Program-made: the position numbers and the translations under genes
Notes under the pieces: model-generated
The model's input: only the letters and a program-made list of their open reading frames with translations
The model's database searches: none
Told to the model about the DNA's origin: nothing
Origin: Pseudomonadota bacterium
GTDB taxonomy: Bacteria; Pseudomonadota; Alphaproteobacteria; Sphingomonadales; Sphingomonadaceae
Length of the DNA stretch: 13,152 bases
Direction: 5' to 3'
Assembly (NCBI GenBank): GCA_023424275.1
Contig: JAFAED010000358.1
Coordinates: forward strand, 1-13,152
Part shown: in pieces, positions 6,638-12,735 of the stretch
Numbering within the stretch: position 1 is the stretch's first letter
Layout: each line of letters starts with the position of its first letter

Positions 6638-7969
6638 TTAGAGTGCCAGGATGGGCATGTGCATCGGCGCGCCGATGACATGGTCCGACGCCGCGAGGAC
6701 GCCGAGCGCCGCAGCGATCGTGCTGGCCGGCCCTTCGTGGGTGACGAGCACGATCACGACGCCGCTGCCATCCTCGCTGCCGCGCTGGATCAGGCTTTCG
6801 ATCGAGACGCCGGCATCGCGCATCGCCGTCGCGATCTCGGCGAGCACGCCGATGCGGTCCTCGACGATCAGGCGGACATAATGTTTGCCGACGCGCGCGC
6901 CGGCGTCGGCGGCGGGGGCGGCATCGAGCGCGTCGACGGGCATCGCAAAGGCGGGGCCATATTCGTCGCGTGCGATGTCGATGATGTCGGCGACGATCGC
7001 CGACGCGGTCGGTCCCGCGCCCGCACCCGCGCCCTCGAAGAACAGGCGCCCGACGAAATTGCCCTCGGCGACGACCGCGTTCAATGCGCCGGGCACATAG
7101 GCAAGCGGATGGTCGGCGGGCACCAGGCATGGCTGGACATGCTGGTAGAGCCCCCCGCCTTCGTTGGCGCCGTCGCGCTCGGCCATGCCGATCAGGCGGA
7201 CGCGGTGGCCCAGCGCCTCGGCCTCGCGGATGTCGGCGGCGATCAGGCCCCGGATGCCGTTCGCGGTCACCGCGCCAATGTCGAGCTTCGTCCCGAAGCA
7301 GAGCGCGGCGAGGATCGACAGCTTGTGCGCGGCGTCGATCCCGTCGACGTCGAAGGTCGGGTCGGCTTCGGCATAGCCTTCGGCCTGCGCCGCCGACAGC
7401 GCATCGGCAAAGCTCGCGCCGTTTCGCTCCATCTGGGTCAGGATATAATTGCAGGTGCCGTTGAGGATGCCATAGACGCGCGCAATCTCGTTCGCCGACG
7501 CGCCCTCGCGGATCGCCTTGATGACGGGGATGCCGCCCGCGACCGCGGCCTCATATTTCAGCGGCGTGTCTTTCTCTTCGGCCAGCCGGGCGAGCGCGAG
7601 GCCGTGATGCGCGATCATTGCCTTGTTCGCGGTGACCAGCGCCTTGCCCGCGCCGAGCGTGTGACGCGCGAGCGTCAGCGCCGGGCCGTCGGCGCCGCCG
7701 ATCATCTCGACGACGACATCGACATCGTCGGCCGCGACGAGCGCGTCCATATCGTCTTCCCAGCGATAGGGCGACAGGTCGATGCCGCGATCCTTGTGCC
7801 GGTCGCGCGCCGACAGCGCGACGATCTCGATCGGCCGCCCGGCGCGCCGCGCGATCAGGTCGCGGTTCGCCTCGAGCAGCCGGATAACCCCGCCGCCGAC
7901 GACGCCAATACCCGCCAGCGCGACACGCAGCGGCGGGCGAGGGGCGGTGGGGGCGATATGGGGCGACAT
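6638..7969 (-). CDS. hom: Homoserine dehydrogenase with C-terminal ACT domain
   Basis: The 443-residue cytoplasmic enzyme reduces aspartate semialdehyde to homoserine, the branch point to threonine and methionine. VALAGIGVVGGGV (16-28) is the NAD(P)-binding loop. ALVTANKAMI (110-119) carries K116. YEAAVAGGIPVI (139-150), GILNGTCNYI (167-176) and EGYAEADPTFDVDGIDAAHK (197-216) form the substrate site with catalytic D212 and K216. Residues about 362-440 (VRLIVEDRIGVLAEIATAM, then VSIESLIQR) are the ACT domain that usually gives feedback control by threonine. It has no aspartokinase part, so it is the monofunctional form. The ribosome-binding site GGAG lies 8 bp before the ATG, inside a hairpin (see 7978-7996). 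The next gene on this strand is 63 bp downstream. It is complete, with all expected motifs. Confidence 0.95.
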   Translation of the reverse strand: MSPHIAPTAPRPPLRVALAGIGVVGGGVIRLLEANRDLIARRAGRPIEIVALSARDRHKDRGIDLSPYRWEDDMDALVAADDVDVVVEMIGGADGPALTLARHTLGAGKALVTANKAMIAHHGLALARLAEEKDTPLKYEAAVAGGIPVIKAIREGASANEIARVYGILNGTCNYILTQMERNGASFADALSAAQAEGYAEADPTFDVDGIDAAHKLSILAALCFGTKLDIGAVTANGIRGLIAADIREAEALGHRVRLIGMAERDGANEGGGLYQHVQPCLVPADHPLAYVPGALNAVVAEGNFVGRLFFEGAGAGAGPTASAIVADIIDIARDEYGPAFAMPVDALDAAPAADAGARVGKHYVRLIVEDRIGVLAEIATAMRDAGVSIESLIQRGSEDGSGVVIVLVTHEGPASTIAAALGVLAASDHVIGAPMHMPILAL

Positions 7970-7977
7970 GGGGATAA

Positions 7978-7996
7978 CTCCGCGTAAGGTGCGGAG
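7978..7996 (-). promoter_or_regulatory. Hairpin enclosing the hom Shine-Dalgarno sequence
   Basis: Read on the mRNA strand, CTCCGC-N7-GCGGAG forms a perfect 6-bp stem whose 3' arm contains the GGAG ribosome-binding site of hom, 8 nt before the ATG. Folding would hide the site and lower initiation. A further 5-bp stem, TCGGC-N7-GCCGA, lies 28 bp farther upstream (8024-8040). No leader peptide or known riboswitch is recognisable in 7970-8118. Regulation is inference from geometry only. Confidence 0.4.
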
Positions 7997-8095
7997 CCGC
8001 GCCCCGCCGTTGCGAGCGCCCTATCGGCTTTTCTCGCCGAAACAAGCCCGCCGCGCCTTATGCGTGCCGAAGCTGAACTTTATCCGGTGCCGCTG

Positions 8096-8127
8096 CCGGC
8101 ATCAGCCGGGAAAGCGGGTCAACCCGC
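8096..8127 (-). terminator. Two tandem hairpins at the 3' end of the exported-protein gene
   Basis: GCGGG-TCAA-CCCGC (8114-8127) is a perfect 5-bp stem whose loop contains the stop codon of the gene ending at 8119. CCGGC-ATCA-GCCGG (8096-8109) is a second perfect stem just downstream. There is no T run, so this would be a weak or Rho-assisted terminator before hom. Confidence 0.4.
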
Positions 8128-9000
8128 CGGCGGCTTGCGCGTGCGGGTGCAGTCGCCGAGCGCGCCCAGGATGACGCCATAGTCCGCCGCCGCCTTGCGG
8201 CGATCCTCGGGCGCGGTGCCCGCAAGCTTGTTGAGCGGAAGCTGGCGCGGCAGGCCGCACGCGAGGCGGTACCAGGCGAGCGTGTTGCGCTGCGGCACCG
8301 CAGCCGATCCGTCGACGATCTCGCCGAACGCGGCCGCCCATCGCCGCGAGCCGTCGGCGGCGGTCAGGATGGTCAGCGACACCGGTTCGCCCGTCCTGGT
8401 GTCGAGGAAGAGCTGCGTCTCGCCTTCGCCGGGCAAAGTGCCTGGAACGTGGAAGCCGTTCGCGATTCCGGTGATCGCGGGCGGCGCGCCCGGCTTGACG
8501 AGTTCGGTCAATATGGCGCGCAACTGCGCCTCGGTCGCGGGATCCCAGGGGAGCTGGGCGTCGGGTGCGATCAGCCGGACGCTGCCGGTGTTGCTGCTTC
8601 CCGCGGCGGCGCCTGCGACGGGGCGAGCGAATAGCAGGACCGGCTGCTTTTTCTTCAGCTTCGGCGGTTTGCCCTTCGCGTCGAGCGGCAGGTCGACGAG
8701 GTAGGAGATTCGCGCGGCGAGCGGCCCGGCGCCGCGAATCAGGCTGACGACATCGGCCTCGACATAGAATCGGGCATGGCCCGCCGCGACTCCGGGTGCG
8801 CGGTCGGCTTTCAGCGCGGTGGCCTTGTATAGGCGCGCATGCAGCGCAATGGGTGCCGCGGTCGCAAGGTCGGCGATGTCGGCATAGCTGTACGGGCTGG
8901 CCGCGGCGGGCGCTGTCGCCGGCTGCATTGCAGAAACGCTAGGGATTCCAAGGCTAAGAACGAAAATCCCAGCGATGGCGGCGGGGTGGGGGAGGCGCAT
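8119..9000 (-). CDS. Exported protein of unknown function
   Basis: The 293-residue product starts with a signal peptide (HPAAIAGIFVLSLGIPSVSA, cleavage after about residue 24). The mature part has a short helix (YADIADLATAA), a beta-rich region (HARFYVEADVVSLIRG, ISYLVDLPLDAKGK), a basic KPPKLKKKQPVLLFARPV stretch (112-128) and a second alpha/beta half ending in YRLACGLPRQLPLN and LGDCTRTRKP. C248 and C284 may pair. I recognise no known enzyme motif. The start at 9000 is chosen because it gives the signal peptide directly and has GGAAAGTGG upstream; the in-frame ATG at 9021 is possible, while the frame open back to 9210 is not credible. It is divergent from tonB with 269 bp between them and lies 149 bp upstream of hom. 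A secreted, sphingomonad-type conserved protein is the most I can support. Confidence 0.72.
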   Translation of the reverse strand: MRLPHPAAIAGIFVLSLGIPSVSAMQPATAPAAASPYSYADIADLATAAPIALHARLYKATALKADRAPGVAAGHARFYVEADVVSLIRGAGPLAARISYLVDLPLDAKGKPPKLKKKQPVLLFARPVAGAAAGSSNTGSVRLIAPDAQLPWDPATEAQLRAILTELVKPGAPPAITGIANGFHVPGTLPGEGETQLFLDTRTGEPVSLTILTAADGSRRWAAAFGEIVDGSAAVPQRNTLAWYRLACGLPRQLPLNKLAGTAPEDRRKAAADYGVILGALGDCTRTRKPPAG

Positions 9001-9016
9001 GATCGATCCACTTTCC

Positions 9017-9028
9017 GTCATATATGAC
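9017..9028. promoter_or_regulatory. Perfect palindrome GTCATATATGAC near the exported-protein start
   Basis: This 12-bp perfect palindrome sits 17-28 bp upstream of the ATG at 9000 and overlaps the alternative start codon at 9021. It is AT-rich relative to its surroundings and could be a small operator; no known regulator is assigned. Confidence 0.25.
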
Positions 9029-9064
9029 ACCGTTATCGGCGCCTGAATCCCTATCATGGGACAT

Positions 9065-9102
9065 GGCACATTAACCGCTGATAAAGGGTTTGCGAATGTG
9101 CC
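9065..9102. promoter_or_regulatory. Long inverted repeat in the divergent region before tonB
   Basis: GGCACATT (9065-9072) and AATGTGCC (9095-9102) are perfect 8-bp arms. A second 4-bp stem, AACC / GGTT (9073-9076 and 9087-9090), stacks inside after a 4-nt TGCG bulge, closing on the loop GCTGATAAAG. It lies 168 bp before tonB and 65 bp before the divergent gene. It may be an operator or a leader RNA structure. I looked for a Fur-box-like AT-rich 19-mer in 9001-9269 and did not see a convincing one. Confidence 0.4.
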
Positions 9103-9269
9103 GCCACCGCGATAGGACGGGCCGCGAAGCGTACGGCAAAACATAATAAGCCGAACGTAGCGCCGTCGGGTCTCGCAGAACGCATCGGAAATCATCCGGG
9201 CATTTGGCAACCGAACCCGCCGGCAGGGAATTGGTGTCAGGATGATCTAGCAAGGAGCGTCGTCCCTGA

Positions 9270-9923
9270 ATGGCTTATGGTGATAATGTCGACCCTAAAA
9301 ACAGGGTAGTGGCGATTGTCTTGGTTGGTCTGCTCACGGCAGTTCTGGGCTACGGCCTGGTGAACGGCCTGAATATCAGTATCGTCAAGAAACTCGCCGA
9401 GAAATTGGATGTGGTGGACGTCGAAGAGCCGCCGCCGCCGGAGGAACCCCCGCCGCCGCCGCCGGACAACAAGTTGCCGCCGCCGCCGCCGGTCGTGACT
9501 CCGCCGTCGCCGATTCCGCCGCCGGTCACGACCAATACGGTCCAGTCGGTGCCGAAGGCGCCGCCGACTCCGCCCCCGCCCGTCTACACGCCGCCGGCAC
9601 CCCCGGCGCCGCCGCCGACGCCGGACCTCAGTGCCGCCGGTACGCCGAAAGGCAACCCGGGCCGCTGGGCGACGAACGACGACTATCCGGCACGCGCCAT
9701 GCGCGAAGAGCGTGAAGGTACGACGGGTTTCCGCGTGACCTATGGCGCCGATGGCCGCATCACTTCGTGCGACATCACGGCTTCGAGCGGCCATGCCGAC
9801 CTCGATGCCGAAACGTGCAAGCTCATCACGCGCCGTGGCCGGTTCAATCCCGGCAAGGACCGCGCGGGCAACCCCACGGGTGGCAGCTACACTAATCGTA
9901 TCCGTTGGACGATTCCGCGCTGA
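9270..9923 (+). CDS. tonB: TonB energy-transducing protein
   Basis: The 217-residue protein spans inner membrane and periplasm and passes energy from ExbB-ExbD to TonB-dependent outer-membrane receptors. Residues 1-12 are cytoplasmic and 13-33 (VVAIVLVGLLTAVLGYGLVNG) the single anchor helix. Residues 52-118 form a long proline-rich spacer (EEPPPPEEPPPPPPDNK and similar), encoded by runs of CCG triplets. Residues about 128-217 are the TonB C-terminal domain, with YPARAMREEREGTTGFRVTY, DGRITSCDITASSGHADLD and RFNPGKD. C167 and C183 are placed like the cysteine pair seen in related alphaproteobacterial TonB domains and may form a disulfide. The ATG has AAGGAG 12 bp upstream, a slightly long spacing. 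It is the first gene of the tonB-exbB-exbD-exbD cluster, 60 bp before exbB. Confidence 0.93.
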   Translation: MAYGDNVDPKNRVVAIVLVGLLTAVLGYGLVNGLNISIVKKLAEKLDVVDVEEPPPPEEPPPPPPDNKLPPPPPVVTPPSPIPPPVTTNTVQSVPKAPPTPPPPVYTPPAPPAPPPTPDLSAAGTPKGNPGRWATNDDYPARAMREEREGTTGFRVTYGADGRITSCDITASSGHADLDAETCKLITRRGRFNPGKDRAGNPTGGSYTNRIRWTIPR

Positions 9924-9983
9924 TCCAGCGCCAGGATATCTGTTTTCGACTTTATCGAATAATTTGAGAGGGAATTTCCTATT

Positions 9984-10799
9984 ATGTTTAATCTGATCGC
10001 AAATGCCGCCGCTGCGGCGCCGGCCGCCGCTCACGAAGCAGGCCTCAGCCTGATGCCCGCTTCGATGTGCGTGAAGGAAGAGGGCACGAACCCCTATGGT
10101 CTCGTCCCCGCGCTGTGCGAAGGCGGTATCGTCTCGCAGCTCACCTTCCTCATCCTGCTGATCATGTTCGTCGGCACGCTCTACATCCTGTTCACCAAGC
10201 TGTTCGAACAGAATAAGGTGATGAACCAGGGCAAGGCCGTCGACGCCAACTTCTGGCGCGCTCCGACGCTCGCCGACGGTGCAGCGAAGCTCGAAAAGAA
10301 CAGCGCCTATCGCCAGGTCGTCGAAGACGGTCTGCGTGCCAACGAAGAGCATAACAAGCTGACCGACCCCGTCGAAGCCCACGACTGGATGCACGGCACG
10401 CTCGAGCGTTCGCAGAACCACATCAACTCGAAGCTGAACTCGGGCCTCGCGTTCCTCGCGACCGTCGGTTCGACCGCTCCGTTCGTCGGTCTGTTCGGTA
10501 CCGTTATCGGTATTCTTCGCGCCCTCGTGAAGATCGGTGCATCGGGTCAGGCGTCGATCGACACCGTCGCCGGTCCGGTCGGTGAAGCTCTGATCATGAC
10601 CGCCATCGGTCTGATCGTGGCCGTTCCCGCGGTTCTCGCGTTCAACTGGCTCCAGAGCCGCAACAAGGCGATCGCCCGCCGTCTGTCGACCTTCTCGAAC
10701 GACGTTCTCGGTTCGATCATGTCGAACGGCCAGGTGAAGCCGGCTTCGATCGCTCCGGCGAAGGCTGCTGCTCCGGCCGCGGCACCGAAGAAGGCCTGA
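9984..10799 (+). CDS. exbB: ExbB proton-channel protein (MotA/TolQ/ExbB family)
   Basis: ExbB forms the ring around ExbD in the inner membrane, using the proton gradient to power TonB. The 271-residue protein has an N-terminal extension (1-47, with C29 and C45) that is signal-like or periplasmic. The first helix is at 50-70 (VSQLTFLILLIMFVGTLYILF), a cytoplasmic helical domain spans 71-150, and the family signature LATVGSTAPFVGLFGTVIGI lies at 158-177 across the second helix. GPVGEALIMTAIGLIVAVPAVLAFN (197-221) is the third helix. An Ala/Pro/Lys-rich tail closes it. This favours ExbB over TolQ, as does the tonB neighbour. GAGAGG lies upstream of the ATG. The second half uses GGT, CGT, GTT and GCT codons more than neighbouring genes, a bias usual in strongly expressed genes. 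A TTCGA-N5-TCGAA repeat (9945-9959) sits in the gap after tonB. Confidence 0.94.
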   Translation: MFNLIANAAAAAPAAAHEAGLSLMPASMCVKEEGTNPYGLVPALCEGGIVSQLTFLILLIMFVGTLYILFTKLFEQNKVMNQGKAVDANFWRAPTLADGAAKLEKNSAYRQVVEDGLRANEEHNKLTDPVEAHDWMHGTLERSQNHINSKLNSGLAFLATVGSTAPFVGLFGTVIGILRALVKIGASGQASIDTVAGPVGEALIMTAIGLIVAVPAVLAFNWLQSRNKAIARRLSTFSNDVLGSIMSNGQVKPASIAPAKAAAPAAAPKKA

Positions 10800-10815
10800 T
10801 AGGTCTGCTGGATCT

Positions 10816-10845
10816 CCGCCTCGTCGCCATGTGGCGACAGGGCGG
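10816..10845. promoter_or_regulatory. Hairpin between exbB and the first exbD
   Basis: CCGCC-TC-GTCGCC (10816-10828) pairs with GGCGAC-AG-GGCGG (10833-10845) through two perfect stems of 5 and 6 bp, separated by a 2x2 internal loop and closed by an ATGT loop. It begins 17 bp after the exbB stop and has no T run. It may act as an mRNA stability or processing element, or as a partial terminator that sets exbB above exbD (inference). Confidence 0.45.
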
Positions 10846-10893
10846 GGTCCGCTGGACAGGGACGGTTTGCCCCGGCACGCCCTCCCGATGTCC

Positions 10894-10914
10894 GTGACAG
10901 AAATTTTGTGACAG
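10894..10914 (+). repeat. Direct repeat GTGACAG-AAATTTT-GTGACAG before the first exbD
   Basis: Two identical GTGACAG heptamers are separated by exactly seven A/T bases (period 14). The second copy runs into the AGGA that serves as the exbD ribosome-binding site, 11-14 bp before the ATG. A bound protein here could affect both transcription and translation starts. It may also be chance. Confidence 0.35.
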
Positions 10915-10926
10915 GATGCTAATCCT

Positions 10927-11448
10927 ATGGCGATGAGTGTAGGCGACAAGGGGGGCGAAGACGCCCCGATGTCCGAAATCAACACGACTCCGCTCGTGGA
11001 CATCATGCTTGTGTTGCTCATCATCTTCCTCATCACGGTTCCCGTGGTGTTGGAGACGGTGAACCTGAAACTGCCCGACGTGGCGTTTGAGGTGACGACG
11101 ACGAAGCCTGAGAATGTGCTGCTCTCGATCCGTTCGGCTGATACCGACGGCGATGGCGAGCCGAACCCCGAGAGCACGGCGTGTGAAGTATATTGGGGTC
11201 AGACCCCGGTGGATTCCAAGCAACTGCTGGAACGTGGACAGAAGAAGCTCGAGCAGCTGCTCGAGGATATCGGCGGTCCGCAGAACATCACCGAGGAAAA
11301 CTTCCCCGAAGTGCACATCCGCGGCGACGTCAACACGCCGTACCAGTGCATCGGTGGCGTGATCTACACGATGCAATATGCCGGCTTCCAGAAGATCGGG
11401 TTCATTTCGGAACCGGCTCCTGGTTCGGGTACGGTGGGCCGCCTGTAA
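10927..11448 (+). CDS. exbD: ExbD, long variant with acidic DxDxDG loop
   Basis: At 173 residues this is longer than the usual ExbD (about 140). The cytoplasmic tail is followed by INTTPLVDIMLVLLIIFLIT (18-37), in which D25 is the proton-carrying aspartate. The periplasmic domain starts at about 42. After PENVLLSIRSA it carries an insert, DTDGDGEPNPES (72-83), whose D72, D74 and D76 plus G77 match the start of EF-hand/dockerin-type calcium loops. Then come CEVYWGQTPVDSKQLLERGQ and EVHIRGDVNTPYQCIGGVIYTM. C86 and C141 could form a disulfide. The tail (APGSGTVGRL) is short and flexible. An internal in-frame ATG two codons on is also possible. The gene lies 127 bp after exbB and 35 bp before the second exbD. 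Its role as the ExbD stator partner is secure; calcium binding is only suggested. Confidence 0.9.
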   Translation: MAMSVGDKGGEDAPMSEINTTPLVDIMLVLLIIFLITVPVVLETVNLKLPDVAFEVTTTKPENVLLSIRSADTDGDGEPNPESTACEVYWGQTPVDSKQLLERGQKKLEQLLEDIGGPQNITEENFPEVHIRGDVNTPYQCIGGVIYTMQYAGFQKIGFISEPAPGSGTVGRL

Positions 11449-11483
11449 GGGCGCGCTCCGTTTAGGAACGAAGGAATAATCGC

Positions 11484-11909
11484 ATGTCCATGGCAGTTGG
11501 AGATCGGGACGAAAATGAACCGATGATGGACATGAACACGACGCCGCTTATCGACGTCATGCTCGTGCTCCTCATCATGTTCATCATCACCATCCCGGTC
11601 CAGACCCACGCGGTGAAGATCGATCTGCCGGTCCCGACGGACAGCCAGAGCAATGTCGACCCCGAAAAGAACAAGGTGATGATCGATCCCGCCGGGACGA
11701 TCACCTGGAACGGTTCGCCGGTCGATCTCGCTCAGCTGGCGCAGTATCTGGAACAGACCAAGGCTCTGCCGGTCGAACCCGAACTGCAGGTCCAGCCCGA
11801 CCCCTATGCACGCTATATCGTCGTCGACAATGTCATGGCGGTGATCAAGCGCAGCGGCGTCGGCAAGCTGGGCTTCGTCGGCAACGAGCAATACGCCCGC
11901 GTTTTCTGA
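11484..11909 (+). CDS. exbD: Second ExbD (conventional length)
   Basis: This 141-residue protein is a paralogue of the preceding gene. Both begin with the same short tail pattern (MSMAVGDRDENEPMMDMN against MAMSVGDKGGEDAPMSEIN) and share NTTPLIDVMLVLLIMFIITIPV (18-39), with the proton-carrying D24. The periplasmic domain is compact: IDLPVPTD, KNKVMIDPAGTITWNGSPVDLAQLAQYL, then YIVVDNVMAVIKRSGVGKLGFVG. It has no cysteine and no acidic insert. AAGGAA lies 7 bp before the ATG. A tonB-exbB-exbD1-exbD2 order is known from Xanthomonas, where the second ExbD is not needed for basic iron uptake; whether the division of labour is similar here is unknown. It is the last gene of the cluster, with an intrinsic terminator 33 bp after its stop. 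Confidence 0.92.
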   Translation: MSMAVGDRDENEPMMDMNTTPLIDVMLVLLIMFIITIPVQTHAVKIDLPVPTDSQSNVDPEKNKVMIDPAGTITWNGSPVDLAQLAQYLEQTKALPVEPELQVQPDPYARYIVVDNVMAVIKRSGVGKLGFVGNEQYARVF

Positions 11910-11942
11910 TCTTCGATCAGGGCCGTCAGGCAAAAAATATGG

Positions 11943-11971
11943 GGCCGCGAAGCAATTCGCGGCCTTTTTTT
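11943..11971 (+). terminator. Strong intrinsic terminator of the tonB-exbBDD cluster
   Basis: A perfect 9-bp stem (GGCCGCGAA / TTCGCGGCC) with a GCAA tetraloop is followed directly by seven T. On the other strand a six-A tract (11932-11937) lies five bases beyond the stem, so it may also stop transcription of the converging minus-strand gene. Confidence 0.93.
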
Positions 11972-12050
11972 GCAGGGGCGATCCGTGGCGAAGGGGCCTA
12001 ACGACCGATTGCGGATATTCTCCGGCACACGCCAAATGCGGCTGAACGGC

Positions 12051-12551
12051 TCACTCGGCCGAGGCGTTCTTCACACGCCGTACCATGATCATCTTGTCGA
12101 CGACTATCTCGTGGTCAAATTCACCGAAATGCCCGTAACGCCCGCGTTTAGATGTTCGGCGCCCGATAAACTCGACCTCATAGACATCGCCGTTGTAGCT
12201 ACCGACCTCGACATCCTTGTCGGGCTCGGACAGCCATATGCTGTCTCCCGGGTTTTCAAAGGAACAGGCGTTCGCGGGAGAGGGGCAGAATCTGGAGTCC
12301 TCAAACCCCTTTTGCCATAAGCCTTTCCATCGCTGTCTTGGCGCCATCTCGAAACACTGGTCGGTGCGTTCCGGCATGGCTTCGATGCCACCATATCGAA
12401 TAATCTCAAGACACTGATCGGTAATTCCCGGAAGCTCCTGCCGAATTTCGCGGACGGTTTCTTCCGACACGACAGCGCGACGATTATCGCACGCCCTTCC
12501 CGCGATCAAAATTACCGGGATGAGCATGATCAGACCAAGCCGCATGTCCAT
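12051..12551 (-). CDS. Small Cys-containing exported or membrane-anchored protein of unknown function
   Basis: The 166-residue product has one N-terminal hydrophobic segment (LGLIMLIPVILIAG, 5-18), either a signal peptide or an anchor. A cysteine follows at 21, but IAGRAC is not a good lipobox. The mature part has C47, C66, C89 and C96, with a repeated TDQC-(L/F)-E motif (44-48 and 63-67). Then come RWKGLWQKGFEDSRFCPSPANAC and a beta-rich C-terminal half (SIWLSEPDKDVEVGSYNGDVYEVEFIG). The WxGLWxxxFExSxFCP pattern looks like a conserved family feature, but I cannot name the family. No good ribosome-binding site precedes either ATG (12551 or 12545). Its base composition is visibly less GC-rich than its neighbours, and codons such as ATA, AGA and TTA-type endings appear, suggesting transfer or weak selection. 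It converges on the exbD terminator. Confidence 0.68.
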   Translation of the reverse strand: MDMRLGLIMLIPVILIAGRACDNRRAVVSEETVREIRQELPGITDQCLEIIRYGGIEAMPERTDQCFEMAPRQRWKGLWQKGFEDSRFCPSPANACSFENPGDSIWLSEPDKDVEVGSYNGDVYEVEFIGRRTSKRGRYGHFGEFDHEIVVDKMIMVRRVKNASAE

Positions 12552-12735
12552 GACATGGCAAGAAGTTCGCTACGCGCCCATCTTTTTCTTCAATGTCAGG
12601 CGCGGGCGGTTCACAATTCCGAAGCCGACTTATCCCCTTGGAACTGGTGGCGATTACTGGCATCACCGGCGAACCGGGATCGGAATGCGCCATGGCGGCG
12701 TTCTGATTCCAGTCCGGATCAAAGGGAGCAGCAAG

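Noticed and set aside
6518..7987. 489-codon open frame antisense to hom and the membrane-protein gene
   Set aside because: It is a shadow of the real hom frame: His/Asp/Arg-rich, low complexity, no recognisable motif, and spans two genes on the other strand.
9001..9210. Extension of the exported-protein gene to 9210
   Set aside because: It would bury the signal peptide behind 70 residues of basic, Cys-rich translation from the intergenic region.
9425..9620. CCG triplet runs as a possible microsatellite
   Set aside because: They encode the proline-rich periplasmic spacer of TonB and are interrupted by other codons; length variation is possible but not visible here.
9237..11177. 646-codon open frame antisense to tonB, exbB and exbD
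   Set aside because: Long opposite-strand frames are expected in GC-rich coding DNA. The translation is Arg/Gly/Asp-rich without domains, while the plus strand gives clear TonB, ExbB and ExbD proteins with ribosome-binding sites.
12635..12712. Possible EcfG-type promoter (GGAAC or GGAAT followed by CGTT) upstream of sodC
   Set aside because: GGAAC has no CGTT at the required 18-19 bp spacing, and GGAAT is only about 12 bp from the CGTT, too close for the known consensus.
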